A stretch of 43,783 nt of DNA from NCBI GenBank assembly GCA_001464865.1, contig LNEG01000131.1, positions 1-43,783 on the forward strand, read 5' to 3'. The stretch is from Burkholderiales bacterium Ga0074133. Lineage in GTDB: Bacteria > Pseudomonadota > Gammaproteobacteria > Burkholderiales > Burkholderiaceae_C. Shown in pieces: positions 9,159 through 17,051 of the stretch. Within the stretch, counting starts at the first letter, position 1, and each line of letters starts with the position of its first letter. A model generated the notes under the pieces. That model saw only the letters and a list, made by a program, of their open reading frames with translations. It did no database searches and had not been told where the DNA came from. The position numbers were made by a program, and so were the translations under genes.

Positions 9159-10079
9159 TCAGTCCGTTTTGGCCCTCAGGATCGACAGCCACTTCAAGGG
9201 ATTGAAGCCGGTGACGAGGCCGGTGGCCGCAAGTACCAGCGCACCGCCCCAGAACATGCCGGGGCCCAGCGTTTCCCCAAGGAAGATGTGGCCCCACGCC
9301 ACCCCGAACAACGGGATCATGAACGCCGAGCTCATGGTCGCCACCGGGGATACCTGGGCGAGCACGCGCAGGTTCAGCCAGTACGCAAAACCCGAGGTCA
9401 CTATCCCCATCACGGCCACTGCTGCCAGTGCACCGGGCGTGAATCGGGCATCGGGCAGGCTCCACATCGCGCCAGGCGTCAGCAATATCAGCGCCGCAGC
9501 GTGGATGCCTGCCGCAATGGAGAGCGGAGACATGCGTGTGGTTGCACGCTTCATCCATGTGGTGGACACGCCGTAGCAGGCTGCCGCCACGACGCTGGCG
9601 AGGGCTGCAAGCAGCAGTGAGGGCGTCGGTTCCACGGGGCCCAGCTGAACGATCAAGGCGACCCCCGCAAATCCGCAAAGGCAACCCAGAGCCTTGGTGG
9701 CAGTCAGTGTGTCCTCCTTCATCCACGCAGCCGCGATGACTCCGAACGGCACGGCCATGGTGTTGAGTAGCGAGCTGTAGCCTGCCGGCAGGTGGAGCGC
9801 GGCCCACGCGTACAGCAGGAACGGCACCGCAACGGTGAGCGTGCCCAGGCCCAGAAGTTCGCGCCAATGGCGCCAGGGCCAGGGTTCGTTGGCCAGGCGC
9901 ATGATGGCCATCAGGGTGAGCGTTGCCAGGGCAATCCGCAGCGCCGCCATGACGTTGGGCCCCAGTACGGGGCTGGCGATGCGTATGAAGAGAAAGGACG
10001 CGCCCCACAGGGCCGAGAGCAGCATCAGCTGCAGGAAATGGCGGGTTTTCACCCCTGCATTGTCGGCCATCGGGTGCAT
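9159..10079 (-). CDS. EamA/DMT family transporter
   Basis: This is about 306 residues with ten predicted membrane helices in two EamA repeats (roughly residues 12-145 and 155-300). The LSALWGASFLFIRIA motif in helix 1 and the FLGETLGPGMFWGGALVLAATGL motif in helices 9-10 are typical of the drug/metabolite transporter superfamily. Members export amino acids, nucleobases or other small metabolites; the substrate cannot be inferred. The start is uncertain: ATG at 10079 is used, but ATG 10070 or GTG 10103 are possible and none has a clear ribosome-binding site. It is transcribed away from nrdR's downstream end in the same direction, but 117 bases separate them. Confidence 0.88.
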   Translation of the reverse strand: MHPMADNAGVKTRHFLQLMLLSALWGASFLFIRIASPVLGPNVMAALRIALATLTLMAIMRLANEPWPWRHWRELLGLGTLTVAVPFLLYAWAALHLPAGYSSLLNTMAVPFGVIAAAWMKEDTLTATKALGCLCGFAGVALIVQLGPVEPTPSLLLAALASVVAAACYGVSTTWMKRATTRMSPLSIAAGIHAAALILLTPGAMWSLPDARFTPGALAAVAVMGIVTSGFAYWLNLRVLAQVSPVATMSSAFMIPLFGVAWGHIFLGETLGPGMFWGGALVLAATGLVTGFNPLKWLSILRAKTD

Positions 10080-10196
10080 GGCCGGCGCGTCGGGATGGCG
10101 CACCTCTCGCCAAAAAAGGCGAACGGAACCCGGCTTTAATCCGGTCTGCCCATGAAAGCGCTGAAGCGAGCCGCCCGCGCGCTTGAAAGTCAGGCC

Positions 10197-10646
10197 CTAC
10201 TTGCGTACCTCGTCCACCATCGCCCGAAAGTCATCGATGTCCTCGAAGCTCCGATACACGCTGGCGAATCGGATGTAGGCCACCTTGTCCAGTTTCTTGA
10301 GCTCGCGCATCACGAGTTCGCCGATGCGGCTGGACAGGACTTCGCGTTGGCCCAGGTTGAGCAGCTTTTCCTCGATGCGTTCAATCGCACCATCGATCTG
10401 TTCGGTGCTGACCGGGCGCTTGCGGAGCGCCAGGTTGAAGGACGCCATCAGCTTGGCTCGTTCGTATTCGATCCGTCGGCCGTCCTTCTTGACGATGGCC
10501 GGGAAGTTCACTTCAGGGCGTTCGTAGGTTGTGAAGCGCTTGTCACACGCACCGCACTGCCGGCGGCGCCTGATGAACACCCCGTCTTCGGAAACCCGTG
10601 TTTCGACGACTTGCGTCTCCAGGTGTCCGCAGAAGGGGCATTTCAT
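10197..10646 (-). CDS. nrdR: Transcriptional repressor NrdR
   Basis: This is a 149-residue repressor of ribonucleotide reductase genes that senses ATP and dATP through an ATP-cone. The N-terminal zinc ribbon uses C3, C6, C31 and C34 (MKCPFCG and QCGAC). It is followed by RFTTYERPE and the ATP-cone from about residue 46 ([19 protein letters not shown]) to about 135, including [17 protein letters not shown] and [11 protein letters not shown]. Length and motifs match the family exactly. It lies 15 bases after glyA on the same strand, the usual arrangement in Burkholderiales, so it is likely co-transcribed and under the riboswitch upstream of glyA. Confidence 0.97.
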   Translation of the reverse strand: MKCPFCGHLETQVVETRVSEDGVFIRRRRQCGACDKRFTTYERPEVNFPAIVKKDGRRIEYERAKLMASFNLALRKRPVSTEQIDGAIERIEEKLLNLGQREVLSSRIGELVMRELKKLDKVAYIRFASVYRSFEDIDDFRAMVDEVRK

Positions 10647-10661
10647 GTGCGGATGCCAGGC

Positions 10662-11906
10662 TTAGCGGTACACGGGGAAGCGGGCGGTCAGCGCGTTGAC
10701 CTTCTCGCGCACGGCGGCAATGTTGGCCTCGTCGCGCGGGTTGTCCAGCACGTCGGCGATCAGGTTGGCCGTCATGCGCGCCTCCTCTTCCTTGAAGCCA
10801 CGCGTGGTCATGGCAGGGGTGCCAATGCGCACGCCGCTCGTCACCATCGGCTTCTCTGGGTCGTTGGGGATGGCATTCTTGTTGATGGTCATGTGGGCTG
10901 CGCCCAGCACCGCCTCGGCTTCCTTGCCAGTGATGCCCTTGGCGCGGAGGTCCACCAGCATCACGTGGCTTTGCGTACCCCCACTCACGATACGCAGGCC
11001 GCGCGCCGTGAGCGTCTCGGCCACCACCTTGGCGTTCTTGACAACCTGTTCCTGGTACGCCTTGAACTCGGGTTGCAGCGCTTCCTTGAAGGCAACCGCC
11101 TTGGCAGCAATCACGTGCATCAGCGGGCCGCCCTGCAGACCGGGGAAAATGGCGCTGTTGATGGCTTTTTCGTGCTCGGCTTTCATGAGAATGATGCCGC
11201 CACGGGGACCTCGCAGGCTCTTGTGCGTCGTGGAGGTCACCACGTCCGCGTGTGGAACGGGGTTGGGGTACACACCCGCTGCAATCAGGCCTGCATAGTG
11301 GGCCATGTCCACCATGAAGATTGCGCCGACGTCCTTTGCTACCTTTGCGAAGCGGGCAAAGTCGATGTGCAGGCTATAGGCCGATGCGCCCGCGATGATC
11401 AGCTTGGGCTTGGTCTCGTGTGCCTTTTTTTCCATCGCTTCGTAGTCGATGGCTTCATTGGCGTCCAGGCCATAAGAAACCACGTTGAACCACTTGCCCG
11501 ACATGTTCAACGGCATGCCATGCGTCAGGTGTCCGCCTTCGGCGAGGCTCATGCCCATGATGGTGTCGCCGGGCTTGATGAAGGCTAGAAAAACGGCTTC
11601 GTTGGCCGAAGCACCACAGTGCGGTTGCACGTTGGCAGCGTCTGCACCAAAGATTTTCTTGATGCGGTCGATGGCCAGTTGCTCGGCCACATCGACGTGC
11701 TCGCAGCCACCGTAGTAGCGTTTGCCAGGGTAGCCTTCTGCGTATTTGTTGGTGAGCTGGGTGCCCTGTGCCCACATGACGGCGGGCGAAGCGTAGTTTT
11801 CGCTGGCGATCAGCTCGATGTGGTGTTCCTGCCGGGCGTTTTCAGCCTGGATGGCAGCGAAAAGCTCGGGATCGGTCTGTTCGACAAGAATGGAGCGGTC
11901 GTACAT
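10662..11906 (-). CDS. glyA: Serine hydroxymethyltransferase
   Basis: This 414-residue PLP enzyme interconverts serine and glycine while producing 5,10-methylenetetrahydrofolate. Diagnostic features are [11 protein letters not shown] (about 31-41), the [15 protein letters not shown] substrate loop (53-67), GHLTHG (125-130), the PLP lysine K229 in [13 protein letters not shown], and a C-terminal TRGF motif. The lysine number is identical to that of the E. coli enzyme. The start codon has AGGA ten bases upstream. The 5' leader contains a ZTP riboswitch (11948-12090), so expression is expected to rise when folate one-carbon units run short. nrdR follows after 15 bases. Confidence 0.98.
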   Translation of the reverse strand: MYDRSILVEQTDPELFAAIQAENARQEHHIELIASENYASPAVMWAQGTQLTNKYAEGYPGKRYYGGCEHVDVAEQLAIDRIKKIFGADAANVQPHCGASANEAVFLAFIKPGDTIMGMSLAEGGHLTHGMPLNMSGKWFNVVSYGLDANEAIDYEAMEKKAHETKPKLIIAGASAYSLHIDFARFAKVAKDVGAIFMVDMAHYAGLIAAGVYPNPVPHADVVTSTTHKSLRGPRGGIILMKAEHEKAINSAIFPGLQGGPLMHVIAAKAVAFKEALQPEFKAYQEQVVKNAKVVAETLTARGLRIVSGGTQSHVMLVDLRAKGITGKEAEAVLGAAHMTINKNAIPNDPEKPMVTSGVRIGTPAMTTRGFKEEEARMTANLIADVLDNPRDEANIAAVREKVNALTARFPVYR

Positions 11907-11910
11907 GATG

Positions 11911-11952
11911 TGGCAGTCCTATGAACTTGTGTCCCTTGAAACAAGGGCTGCC
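11911..11952 (-). promoter_or_regulatory. glyA ribosome-binding region with possible sequestering pairing
   Basis: In the glyA mRNA the sequence AGGACTGCC (11920-11912) holds the Shine-Dalgarno AGGA. The CTGCC immediately after it can pair with GGCAG at 11952-11948, which is the 3' end of the riboswitch core. A separate CCCTTG/CAAGGG hairpin lies between them but is not followed by a T-run. This favours translational rather than transcriptional control; it is inferred from base complementarity only. Confidence 0.4.
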
Positions 11953-12090
11953 CAGGCGAACGGCTGAACACAAAGGCCTGTTGCCTTCGCGGCACGCTCC
12001 CCAGTGGTTTGCAAGAAGCGGGTTCTCGCCGGTTTCCACGTCAGCGGCAATGCCCGTAGGGCAGAGCGCCTATCGCCAGTCGCGTACCCC
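11948..12090 (-). ncRNA. ZTP (pfl) riboswitch controlling glyA-nrdR
   Basis: Read on the minus strand, the leader holds all conserved blocks of the ZTP/ZMP riboswitch class in order: a P1 strand GGTACGC (12088-12082), GACTGGCG (12082-12075), CCACTGGGGAGCG followed by the P1 partner (GCGTGCC, all seven positions pair with one G-U), and the 3' block CGCCTGGGCA (11958-11949) whose CGCC can form the pseudoknot with GGCG. The class is known to sit upstream of glyA, purH, folD and pfl genes and to activate expression when ZMP/ZTP accumulates. The P2 arm is longer than in short representatives. A possible -10 box TACACT (12099-12094) would start transcription right at P1. Confidence 0.93.
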
Positions 12091-12169
12091 ACAAGTGTAG
12101 CCGAGGCGGCTGACCCAGGGAGTCCTGATACCCCGAGCCGTGGAAGTCAAGGGTACTTCAGGGATGGGA

Positions 12170-13018
12170 TTACGAAGCGTCGAGCAGAGCAACCTTGTCG
12201 CTCGGGACTGTGGGCGCTGCCGGTGCTGCGGCGGGTACCGATGCGGGCACGGTTTGTGGTGGGGCCTGGGTAGACAGTGTCGGCGGTGGAGACAGCGGCA
12301 CACTACGCCCTCCCGCCACCTGGAGCAGGCGGAAGTGCTCGGCCATCACCTTTGCAACGTAGCCCCCGTCATCAGGGTTGTTGGCTGCCCCTACATAGTG
12401 CCGCAATCCACCTTCCACCGAGCCGGCCCGGGCGATGCATTCCTGCAGAACCTTCACGCCGACGCGCAGGTTCGTCACGGGGTCGAATGCAGCAAAGTGA
12501 CCGCCGAAGTTGTCGTATTTCTCGGTGTGGACGGTAGTCATCACCTGCATCAGCCCTTGTGCACCCACGGCGCTCTGTGCAAACGGGTTGAAGCTCGATT
12601 CGACTGCCATGATCGCGAGAATCAGCGTTGGATCAATCTTGGAGCGAGCGCCGATGTCATACGCCTCGGCAACAAGTACGCTCAGTGGCTCGGCCGCCAC
12701 GCGGTACTTTTTGCTCAGCCAGAACGCCACTGCGGCCTGCTGTTTGGGCAAGTCTTTCGGGTTGGCAGCGGTGGCCCGGCCGCTGGCTTCGGGCTCGATC
12801 GGCATGCCGACCATCTCTACCTGGCGCTCCCGCAGCCAGGTCATCAGCTGTTCTTCGCCTGCCTGGCGCAGGTCGTCGCGGGCCGTCAGCATGATCACAA
12901 CAAACGCGACAGCAAGGCCGATCAGCGCAAAGCTGTTGTGGGTGATTTCTAAAAATCCTTCCACCACATCCGTGGCAAAGGTGCGGAAACCGCGAAGTAT
13001 GGTTCCTGACGCTGTCAT
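12170..13018 (-). CDS. Membrane-anchored lytic transglycosylase (SLT domain)
   Basis: This 282-residue protein cleaves peptidoglycan glycan strands with formation of 1,6-anhydromuramic acid. The ATG at 13018 has an excellent AGGAGAG site. Residues 29-46 form a single hydrophobic segment without a lipobox, so the protein is probably anchored in the inner membrane with the enzyme in the periplasm. The SLT domain spans about 120-245: catalytic E140 in AVESSFNPFAQS, then GAQGLMQVM, FDPVTNLRVGVKVL and HYVGAANNP. The C-terminal 40 residues are Pro/Ala-rich and disordered. A good sigma-70 promoter lies about 190 bases upstream. It is not co-directional with close neighbours and appears monocistronic. 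Confidence 0.9.
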   Translation of the reverse strand: MTASGTILRGFRTFATDVVEGFLEITHNSFALIGLAVAFVVIMLTARDDLRQAGEEQLMTWLRERQVEMVGMPIEPEASGRATAANPKDLPKQQAAVAFWLSKKYRVAAEPLSVLVAEAYDIGARSKIDPTLILAIMAVESSFNPFAQSAVGAQGLMQVMTTVHTEKYDNFGGHFAAFDPVTNLRVGVKVLQECIARAGSVEGGLRHYVGAANNPDDGGYVAKVMAEHFRLLQVAGGRSVPLSPPPTLSTQAPPQTVPASVPAAAPAAPTVPSDKVALLDAS

Positions 13019-13210
13019 AGCTCTCCTTTCTGAGGCCTCGCTCTCACCCCGGTGCCACTTGTGCGGCCGCAAGGGTGGGCGAAAAGCCTGGATTGGTACG
13101 CCATCAAAACTGCAGGCGGCACGTCGATGGCGTGCTTGCAACCTCGTTTGAATTAGCCGGTGGGGTCGGCAGCGATTGGGGTTTCTACTGGCCCGTCGCA
13201 GGGCTGGCGG

Positions 13211-13240
13211 ATTCTAGGAGGTGTCTTAATACATAGTCAA
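13211..13240 (-). promoter_or_regulatory. Sigma-70 promoter for the lytic transglycosylase
   Basis: On the minus strand TTGACT (13240-13235) and TAGAAT (13216-13211) are separated by 18 bases; each matches consensus at five of six positions. The predicted start near 13204 gives a 185-base untranslated leader before the ATG at 13018. Confidence 0.6.
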
Positions 13241-13251
13241 TACTATTGTTT

Positions 13252-13280
13252 TTGTTTTATATGATGTTTGATTATATAAA
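13252..13280 (+). promoter_or_regulatory. Possible promoter for the candidate RNA
   Basis: TTGTTT (13252-13257) and TATAAA (13275-13280) are separated by 17 bases in a strongly AT-rich segment. Transcription would start near 13287. The -35 match is weak, the -10 is good. Confidence 0.45.
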
Positions 13281-13286
13281 ACCTCT

Positions 13287-13632
13287 TTTACGGCGCTGGA
13301 AAGGGGGCTTGGGTGGGAAGGCCCCGCAGTGCGAGCCTGCGATCAATCGAGGCCTCGTTGGCGATTGAAAAATTGCCTTGGCACCACTCGCATCGTTTTG
13401 CTAAGGTACAGATGTCTGTTCATCAGGCGACGCCATTGATACGGTGTTCCCGTTCCGGCATGCAGCGCGGTGACGTAGCAGCACTCGATGCGATGGCAAC
13501 CCCAAGGAGGCAATCCCTTGCCTCCGCGCAGCCGGACTTTCACCCTCCGGACTGCGGCAGATGGCAAAGACCGTTGTGTCAGCCGTCAAGCCCGGTAGAC
13601 ATGCGTTGCATGTCCACCGGGCTTTCTTGTCT
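13287..13632 (+). ncRNA. Candidate structured small RNA, family not recognised
   Basis: A roughly 346-base transcript is predicted from the promoter at 13252-13280 to the terminator at 13588-13632. It contains several strong helices: GGCGATT/AATTGCC closed by a GAAA loop (about 13360-13377, with one G-U pair that favours the plus strand), a long pairing of CGCATCG (13388-13394) with CGATGCG (about 13487-13493) continued by GCTA/TAGC inside it, GGAGGCAA/TTGCCTCC with a TCCC loop (about 13505-13525), and GCAG-CCGGA/TCCGG-CTGC (about 13530-13557). I compared it by eye with tmRNA, RNase P, 6S, SRP RNA and common riboswitches and found no match. No ORF in it has a ribosome site. Confidence 0.5.
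13588..13632 (+). terminator. Strong rho-independent terminator
   Basis: A 17-position stem with one A-C mismatch (AAGCCCGGT...ACCGGGCTT, inner GACATGC/GCATGTC) and a three-base loop is followed by the T-rich tail TTTCTTGTCT on the plus strand. The minus strand has no T-run after the stem, so the plus strand is the likely direction. Confidence 0.75.
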
Positions 13633-13641
13633 ATGGCACCC

Positions 13642-13686
13642 GTTTCGCTTTTTGGCTGGGGTGTTTCGACGCGAAACATGCGAAAC
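13642..13686. promoter_or_regulatory. Cluster of GTTTCG/CGAAAC half-sites, possible operator
   Basis: GTTTCG occurs at 13642-13647 and 13663-13668 and its complement CGAAAC at 13672-13677 and 13681-13686. The middle two form a perfect palindrome GTTTCG-ACG-CGAAAC. The spacing suggests a binding site for a dimeric regulator, but no regulator is identified. Confidence 0.35.
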
Positions 13687-13845
13687 CTTGATGGGAGAAC
13701 CCGGTTATGCAGCGGCCGTGGCTGCACACTTTTACGCTGTTTGCTGGCCTGCTGTGCCTGCCCACCAGGCAGATCACGGACGTACCGTGAGGCTCGGGCG
13801 ACCCCGCACGCTGGGGCGGTCTGCATATGTATAGATAATGGAGGG

Positions 13846-14037
13846 TGAACCTTGTACCGTTTTCGCCCGCCAGGCATGACACGCGTATCGCGATGCCCGT
13901 GCTTGGTAGCGGCGATCGGTCCCGGTGGCCGGTTTCGGCCCAATGGGCCGGGCGGCTGTGATTTTTCAGCCTCGACCCCCGTGACCACGGCGGCCGGGTG
14001 GGCGCCAGACAGCTTCTGGTCTGGCGCGTTTGATATT
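13846..14037 (+). ncRNA. Candidate structured leader of the DUF349 gene
   Basis: Between a possible -10 box GATAAT (13834-13839) and the DUF349 start codon lies a hairpin-rich stretch: GGCAT/ATGCC enclosing CGCG-TAT-CGCG (about 13872-13896), GGCCG-GTTT-CGGCC (about 13928-13941), GGCTG/CAGCC with an AT-rich loop (about 13952-13969), and a final 9-bp terminator-like hairpin. The order of helices followed by a terminator next to a start codon resembles an attenuator or riboswitch, but I recognise no known class. Confidence 0.4.
14002..14037 (+). terminator. Terminator-like hairpin before the DUF349 gene
   Basis: GCGCCAGAC (14002-14010) and GTCTGGCGC (14019-14027) form a perfect 9-bp stem with an 8-base loop, followed by GTTTGATATT. 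The T content is modest, and the hairpin ends only ten bases before the start codon at 14048, so it could act as an attenuator or as the end of an upstream transcript. Confidence 0.5.
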
Positions 14038-14047
14038 CCCTTGATCC

Positions 14048-16810
14048 ATGTTTCCCTTTCTCTCCCGCAACAAAATGTCTGACGCACCCGAAGTGAATCC
14101 GGCCCCGGCCAAATCCCACGAGCCGCATCCGCTGGATGCTCTGACCGGAGGTGCATTTTCCGCTGCCACGTCTGGCGAGCGTGCCTCGCGCATCCGGGAC
14201 TGGCTTGCGACACAGCCTGGCTCGGAGCAGCTGCAGGAGGTGTTCAAGGAGTTGAGCGGGCGTGACAAAGGCGCTGCCCGTGCTGTGCGCGAGCGTCTGG
14301 ATGAGATTCGCCGTGCCAAGGGGCAGGAGGTGATCGCCGCCGAGTGGGCCGACAAGGCCCAGGCATTGCTCGCCGGCCCCAAGCTGAATATTGCAGATGC
14401 TCTGGCGTGGCAGCGTGATGCCGCCAAGGCGGGAGCACCGCTGTCGCGTGAGCCGCTCTCGCAGCTCAAGGTCCAGCTGGCTGATCGCGTCAAGGTGATC
14501 GAAGACTTGCAGCACCGCGTTCAGGTGCAGCGCGAGGCCGCTGTTCTGCTGGCGCAGCGTATTGAAGTGTTGTCGACCAAGCCCTGGCGCGATGCGCAGG
14601 GAGCCCTCGAAATGCTGGGTGCCGATGTGGCCCGCTGGCAGCACCAGGCGGACGAACTGGCCAGCGATGGCAGCTGGGCGAGCGTGGATGCGCGCTTTCC
14701 GCCATTGCTGGATGCATCGCGCGTGCAGCTTCTCGTGGTGTGGGATGCTTTCCAGCCCGCGGTAGCCCAGGCTGTGCTTGCTGCAGAAGATGTCAGTGCG
14801 CCTTTGCCTCCCGTACCCGTGTGGGCTGATGAGCTGCGTGCCGCCCGCGGTCTGCCCCCAGAGACAGGCAGCGGCGGCGCTGAGGCTGCTGCAGGCAAGC
14901 CCGCGCGTGCGCCAAAGCCCCGGCTTTCTCCTGAGGCGGTCGAAAAATCCATGCATGCCGTGCGTGAAGCACTTGCTACCCTGGAGCGCGAAACAGCCGA
15001 GGGCCACGGCAAGGCCAGCGCCGGCGCAGCAGCGGCCCTGCGCGCAGTGCTCAAGCAGCACGGCAAGAACATTGACCAGGCCATGGAGCACCAGGTGCAC
15101 GCAGCGCTGGTAGCTGCAGGTGAGCTGGAGGGCTGGCAGCGCTGGGGCGCGGACCAGGTGCGCGAGGAGCTTGTTGCAAAGGCTGAAGCACTGCTGAGCC
15201 GCCCGGACGGGCAGGCGCTGGGTGGCCGCAAGATGCAGGAGACCCTGCGAAGCTTGCGCGAGCAGTGGAAGAAGGCCGACCAGGGAGGCGCGCCCAACCA
15301 TGCTCTCTGGAAGAAGTTTGACGAGGCCTGCAATGCTGCGCACAAAGTGGTCGAAACCTGGCTCGACCGGATCCGCGCCGAAGCAGCTGAACACAAGACG
15401 CAGCGCCTGGCGCTGATCGACGAAGTCAAGGCGTGGGCCCAGGAGCATTCGGCGTCGGGCGACTGGAAGGGCATCAACCGGGCCCTGCATCAGTTTGGCG
15501 ATCGCTGGCGCGAGGGAGGTCATGTCGGCGAGAAGATTTTTGCCGAGCTGCAACCCTTGTGGAAGCAGGCGATCAGCGCTGCTGCAGCGCCGTTTGAAAC
15601 CGCCCAGAAGGAAAGCCTGGGCCGTCGCCATGCAATGATCGACGAGGCCGTGGCTCTGGGGGCGGCGCCCATGCTGCGCATTGATGCCGTCAAGGCACTG
15701 CAGCAGCGCTGGCAGGCAGAGGCGCAGACGGTTCCGCTGGACCGCAAGCACGAGCAAAAGCTATGGGATGCCTTCCGCAAGCCGATCGATGAAGCGTTCA
15801 ACCGCAAGTCTGCTGACCGTGACCGTGCGGTGACCGAACTGAGTGCGCGAGACAAGGTGGTGTTGGAGGCTTCCAAGGCCCTTGAGGCAGCGAACGCATC
15901 GGGTGATGCGCAGCAGATTCGCGCAGCCATGCAGGCCCTGGAGGCGGCCCTGCGCGGGCAGGCCCAGGCAGCAGAGGCTGTTGCTACTGCGCGCCGTGAC
16001 GAGCAGCAGCAGGCTGTTGCCGCTGCTGGTGATGCCACGCCGGCTGCAGCGTCCGCAGATGCTTTGGATGCTGCCCCGGTCGTTGATGAAGGTGCTGCCC
16101 AAGGGGTGCCCGCAACCGCACCGGCATCCAGGCCGACCCGTCCCGTCGTGGCCGTGCGTGGCGATGATCGCCCGGGGATGAAGAAAGACGCCCCGGCGCC
16201 GGCAGGTCGTGGTACCCGTCCTGGCGAGCGCCGCGATGGCCGACCAGGCGACCGCGATGGTGGCCGTGGTTCGCGCCCCGATAGCCGCGCTGGCGATCGT
16301 CCGGATCGTGGTGGTCGATTCGGTGACCGGCCAGCTTTCGAGGATCGCGGTCCGCGTCTGGGTGATACGGCATTCCGTGCGCAGCGCGACGCCATGGAGC
16401 ACGCGCAACTGGCCTTGAAGAAGCTTGCAGCACAGGCGCATGGAGAAGCGCTCACCCAGTTGATGTCGGCATGGGAAAAGCGCGATCCGTCGCAGGTGCC
16501 CGGCACGCAGGAGCTGGGCTCGGGCGTGACGCCAGCTGTGCGCGCCGCCTGGACTCAGGCGCTGTCGTCGCCGCCTGGGGCCGATGCATCTGAAGCGTTG
16601 CTGCGCCTGGAGATGGCCGCTGATGCCCCAACGCCCGCTGAGCACATCTCGGCGCGGCGCATGCTGCAATTGCAGTTGCTCACGCGTCGCAACGACCCTG
16701 CGCCAACGCAGACCTGGGGGCAGGATGCCGCACGCGTCCTGGCCAGTGCCAGTGACGCGGGCAATGCGCGGCGTCTTCAGAATGCGCTCAAGATCCTTCT
16801 GCGCAAGTAG
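14048..16810 (+). CDS. DUF349 repeat protein with RG/GDR-rich linker
   Basis: A 920-residue cytoplasmic protein without signal peptide or membrane segments. Mostly helical, Ala/Glu/Gln-rich and coiled-coil-like, it carries DUF349 repeats in the middle: W-ADQVREELVAKAEALL (about 366), LWKKFDEACNAAH (about 418), IFAELQPLWKQA (about 497) and KLWDAFRKPIDEAFNRK (about 567). Residues about 702-774 form a low-complexity linker of repeated GDR, RGG and RPG units, then a helical C-terminal domain (about 775-920). The function of DUF349 proteins is unknown; the Arg/Gly linker suggests nucleic acid contact, which is inference. ATG 14048 has no ribosome site; ATG 14075 is an alternative. A terminator follows at 16835. 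Confidence 0.85.
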   Translation: MFPFLSRNKMSDAPEVNPAPAKSHEPHPLDALTGGAFSAATSGERASRIRDWLATQPGSEQLQEVFKELSGRDKGAARAVRERLDEIRRAKGQEVIAAEWADKAQALLAGPKLNIADALAWQRDAAKAGAPLSREPLSQLKVQLADRVKVIEDLQHRVQVQREAAVLLAQRIEVLSTKPWRDAQGALEMLGADVARWQHQADELASDGSWASVDARFPPLLDASRVQLLVVWDAFQPAVAQAVLAAEDVSAPLPPVPVWADELRAARGLPPETGSGGAEAAAGKPARAPKPRLSPEAVEKSMHAVREALATLERETAEGHGKASAGAAAALRAVLKQHGKNIDQAMEHQVHAALVAAGELEGWQRWGADQVREELVAKAEALLSRPDGQALGGRKMQETLRSLREQWKKADQGGAPNHALWKKFDEACNAAHKVVETWLDRIRAEAAEHKTQRLALIDEVKAWAQEHSASGDWKGINRALHQFGDRWREGGHVGEKIFAELQPLWKQAISAAAAPFETAQKESLGRRHAMIDEAVALGAAPMLRIDAVKALQQRWQAEAQTVPLDRKHEQKLWDAFRKPIDEAFNRKSADRDRAVTELSARDKVVLEASKALEAANASGDAQQIRAAMQALEAALRGQAQAAEAVATARRDEQQQAVAAAGDATPAAASADALDAAPVVDEGAAQGVPATAPASRPTRPVVAVRGDDRPGMKKDAPAPAGRGTRPGERRDGRPGDRDGGRGSRPDSRAGDRPDRGGRFGDRPAFEDRGPRLGDTAFRAQRDAMEHAQLALKKLAAQAHGEALTQLMSAWEKRDPSQVPGTQELGSGVTPAVRAAWTQALSSPPGADASEALLRLEMAADAPTPAEHISARRMLQLQLLTRRNDPAPTQTWGQDAARVLASASDAGNARRLQNALKILLRK

Positions 16811-16834
16811 ATTGCAGGCGTGGGAATGAAGGAC

Positions 16835-16863
16835 AAGGCGCCCGAAAGGGCGCTTTGTTTTTG
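16835..16863 (+). terminator. Rho-independent terminator of the DUF349 gene
   Basis: GCGCCC-GAAA-GGGCGC, extended by three weak pairs, is followed by TTTGTTTTT. It starts 25 bases after the stop codon of the DUF349 gene. Confidence 0.85.
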
Positions 16864-16943
16864 CAGTTTCGCTGGCACCCATTAGGTCGTTGTCCAACCC
16901 CGTCTGAACACCGCGCGCTCCGGCGGCGGTATTGCCAAAACAA

Positions 16944-16973
16944 AAAAGCCGCTGCGGGTGCAGCGGCTTTTTA
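16944..16973 (-). terminator. Terminator after the truncated tRNA-Leu (bidirectional)
   Basis: GCCGCTGC-(loop)-GCAGCGGC has a run of T on both strands (TTTTT on plus, TTTTTT on minus). On the minus strand it starts immediately after the last tRNA-like base at 16974, so it would end any transcript of the truncated tRNA. Confidence 0.85.
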
Positions 16974-17034
<61 letters not shown>

Positions 17035-17051
17035 TTTCAGATAAGCCTCGA

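Larger units (their letters stand above)
13019..14047. other. 1-kb intergenic region without credible protein genes
   Basis: This stretch separates two divergent genes. From left to right it contains the transglycosylase leader and promoter, an AT-rich segment (13226-13282) with a second promoter in the opposite direction, a highly structured segment ending in a strong terminator (13588-13632), a cluster of GTTTCG/CGAAAC half-sites (13642-13686), and a second structured segment ending in a terminator-like hairpin (14002-14037). The open frames here are short, lack ribosome-binding sites and show no protein family features, so I do not call them genes. Confidence 0.7.

Noticed and set aside
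13408..13432. CTGATGA on the minus strand as a hammerhead ribozyme core
   Set aside because: A small stem ACAG/CTGT follows, but the required GAAA segment and closing helices are absent.
13400..13570. Resemblance of the minus strand (GGAGGGTGAAAGTCCGG) to RNase P or cobalamin/FMN riboswitch signatures
   Set aside because: Only a short stretch is similar; the other conserved blocks of RNase P RNA (such as ACAGAAA) and the B12 box or FMN blocks are missing, and the terminator favours the plus strand.
13313..13848. Short open frames in the intergenic region (for example 13313-13834 and 13561-13848, plus strand)
   Set aside because: No ribosome-binding sites, no family features, and they cross the strong terminator hairpin and structured segments.
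13631..15757. 708-codon open frame on the minus strand opposite the DUF349 gene and its leader
   Set aside because: Composition is that of an antisense shadow and it would run across both the terminator-like hairpin and the structured leader.
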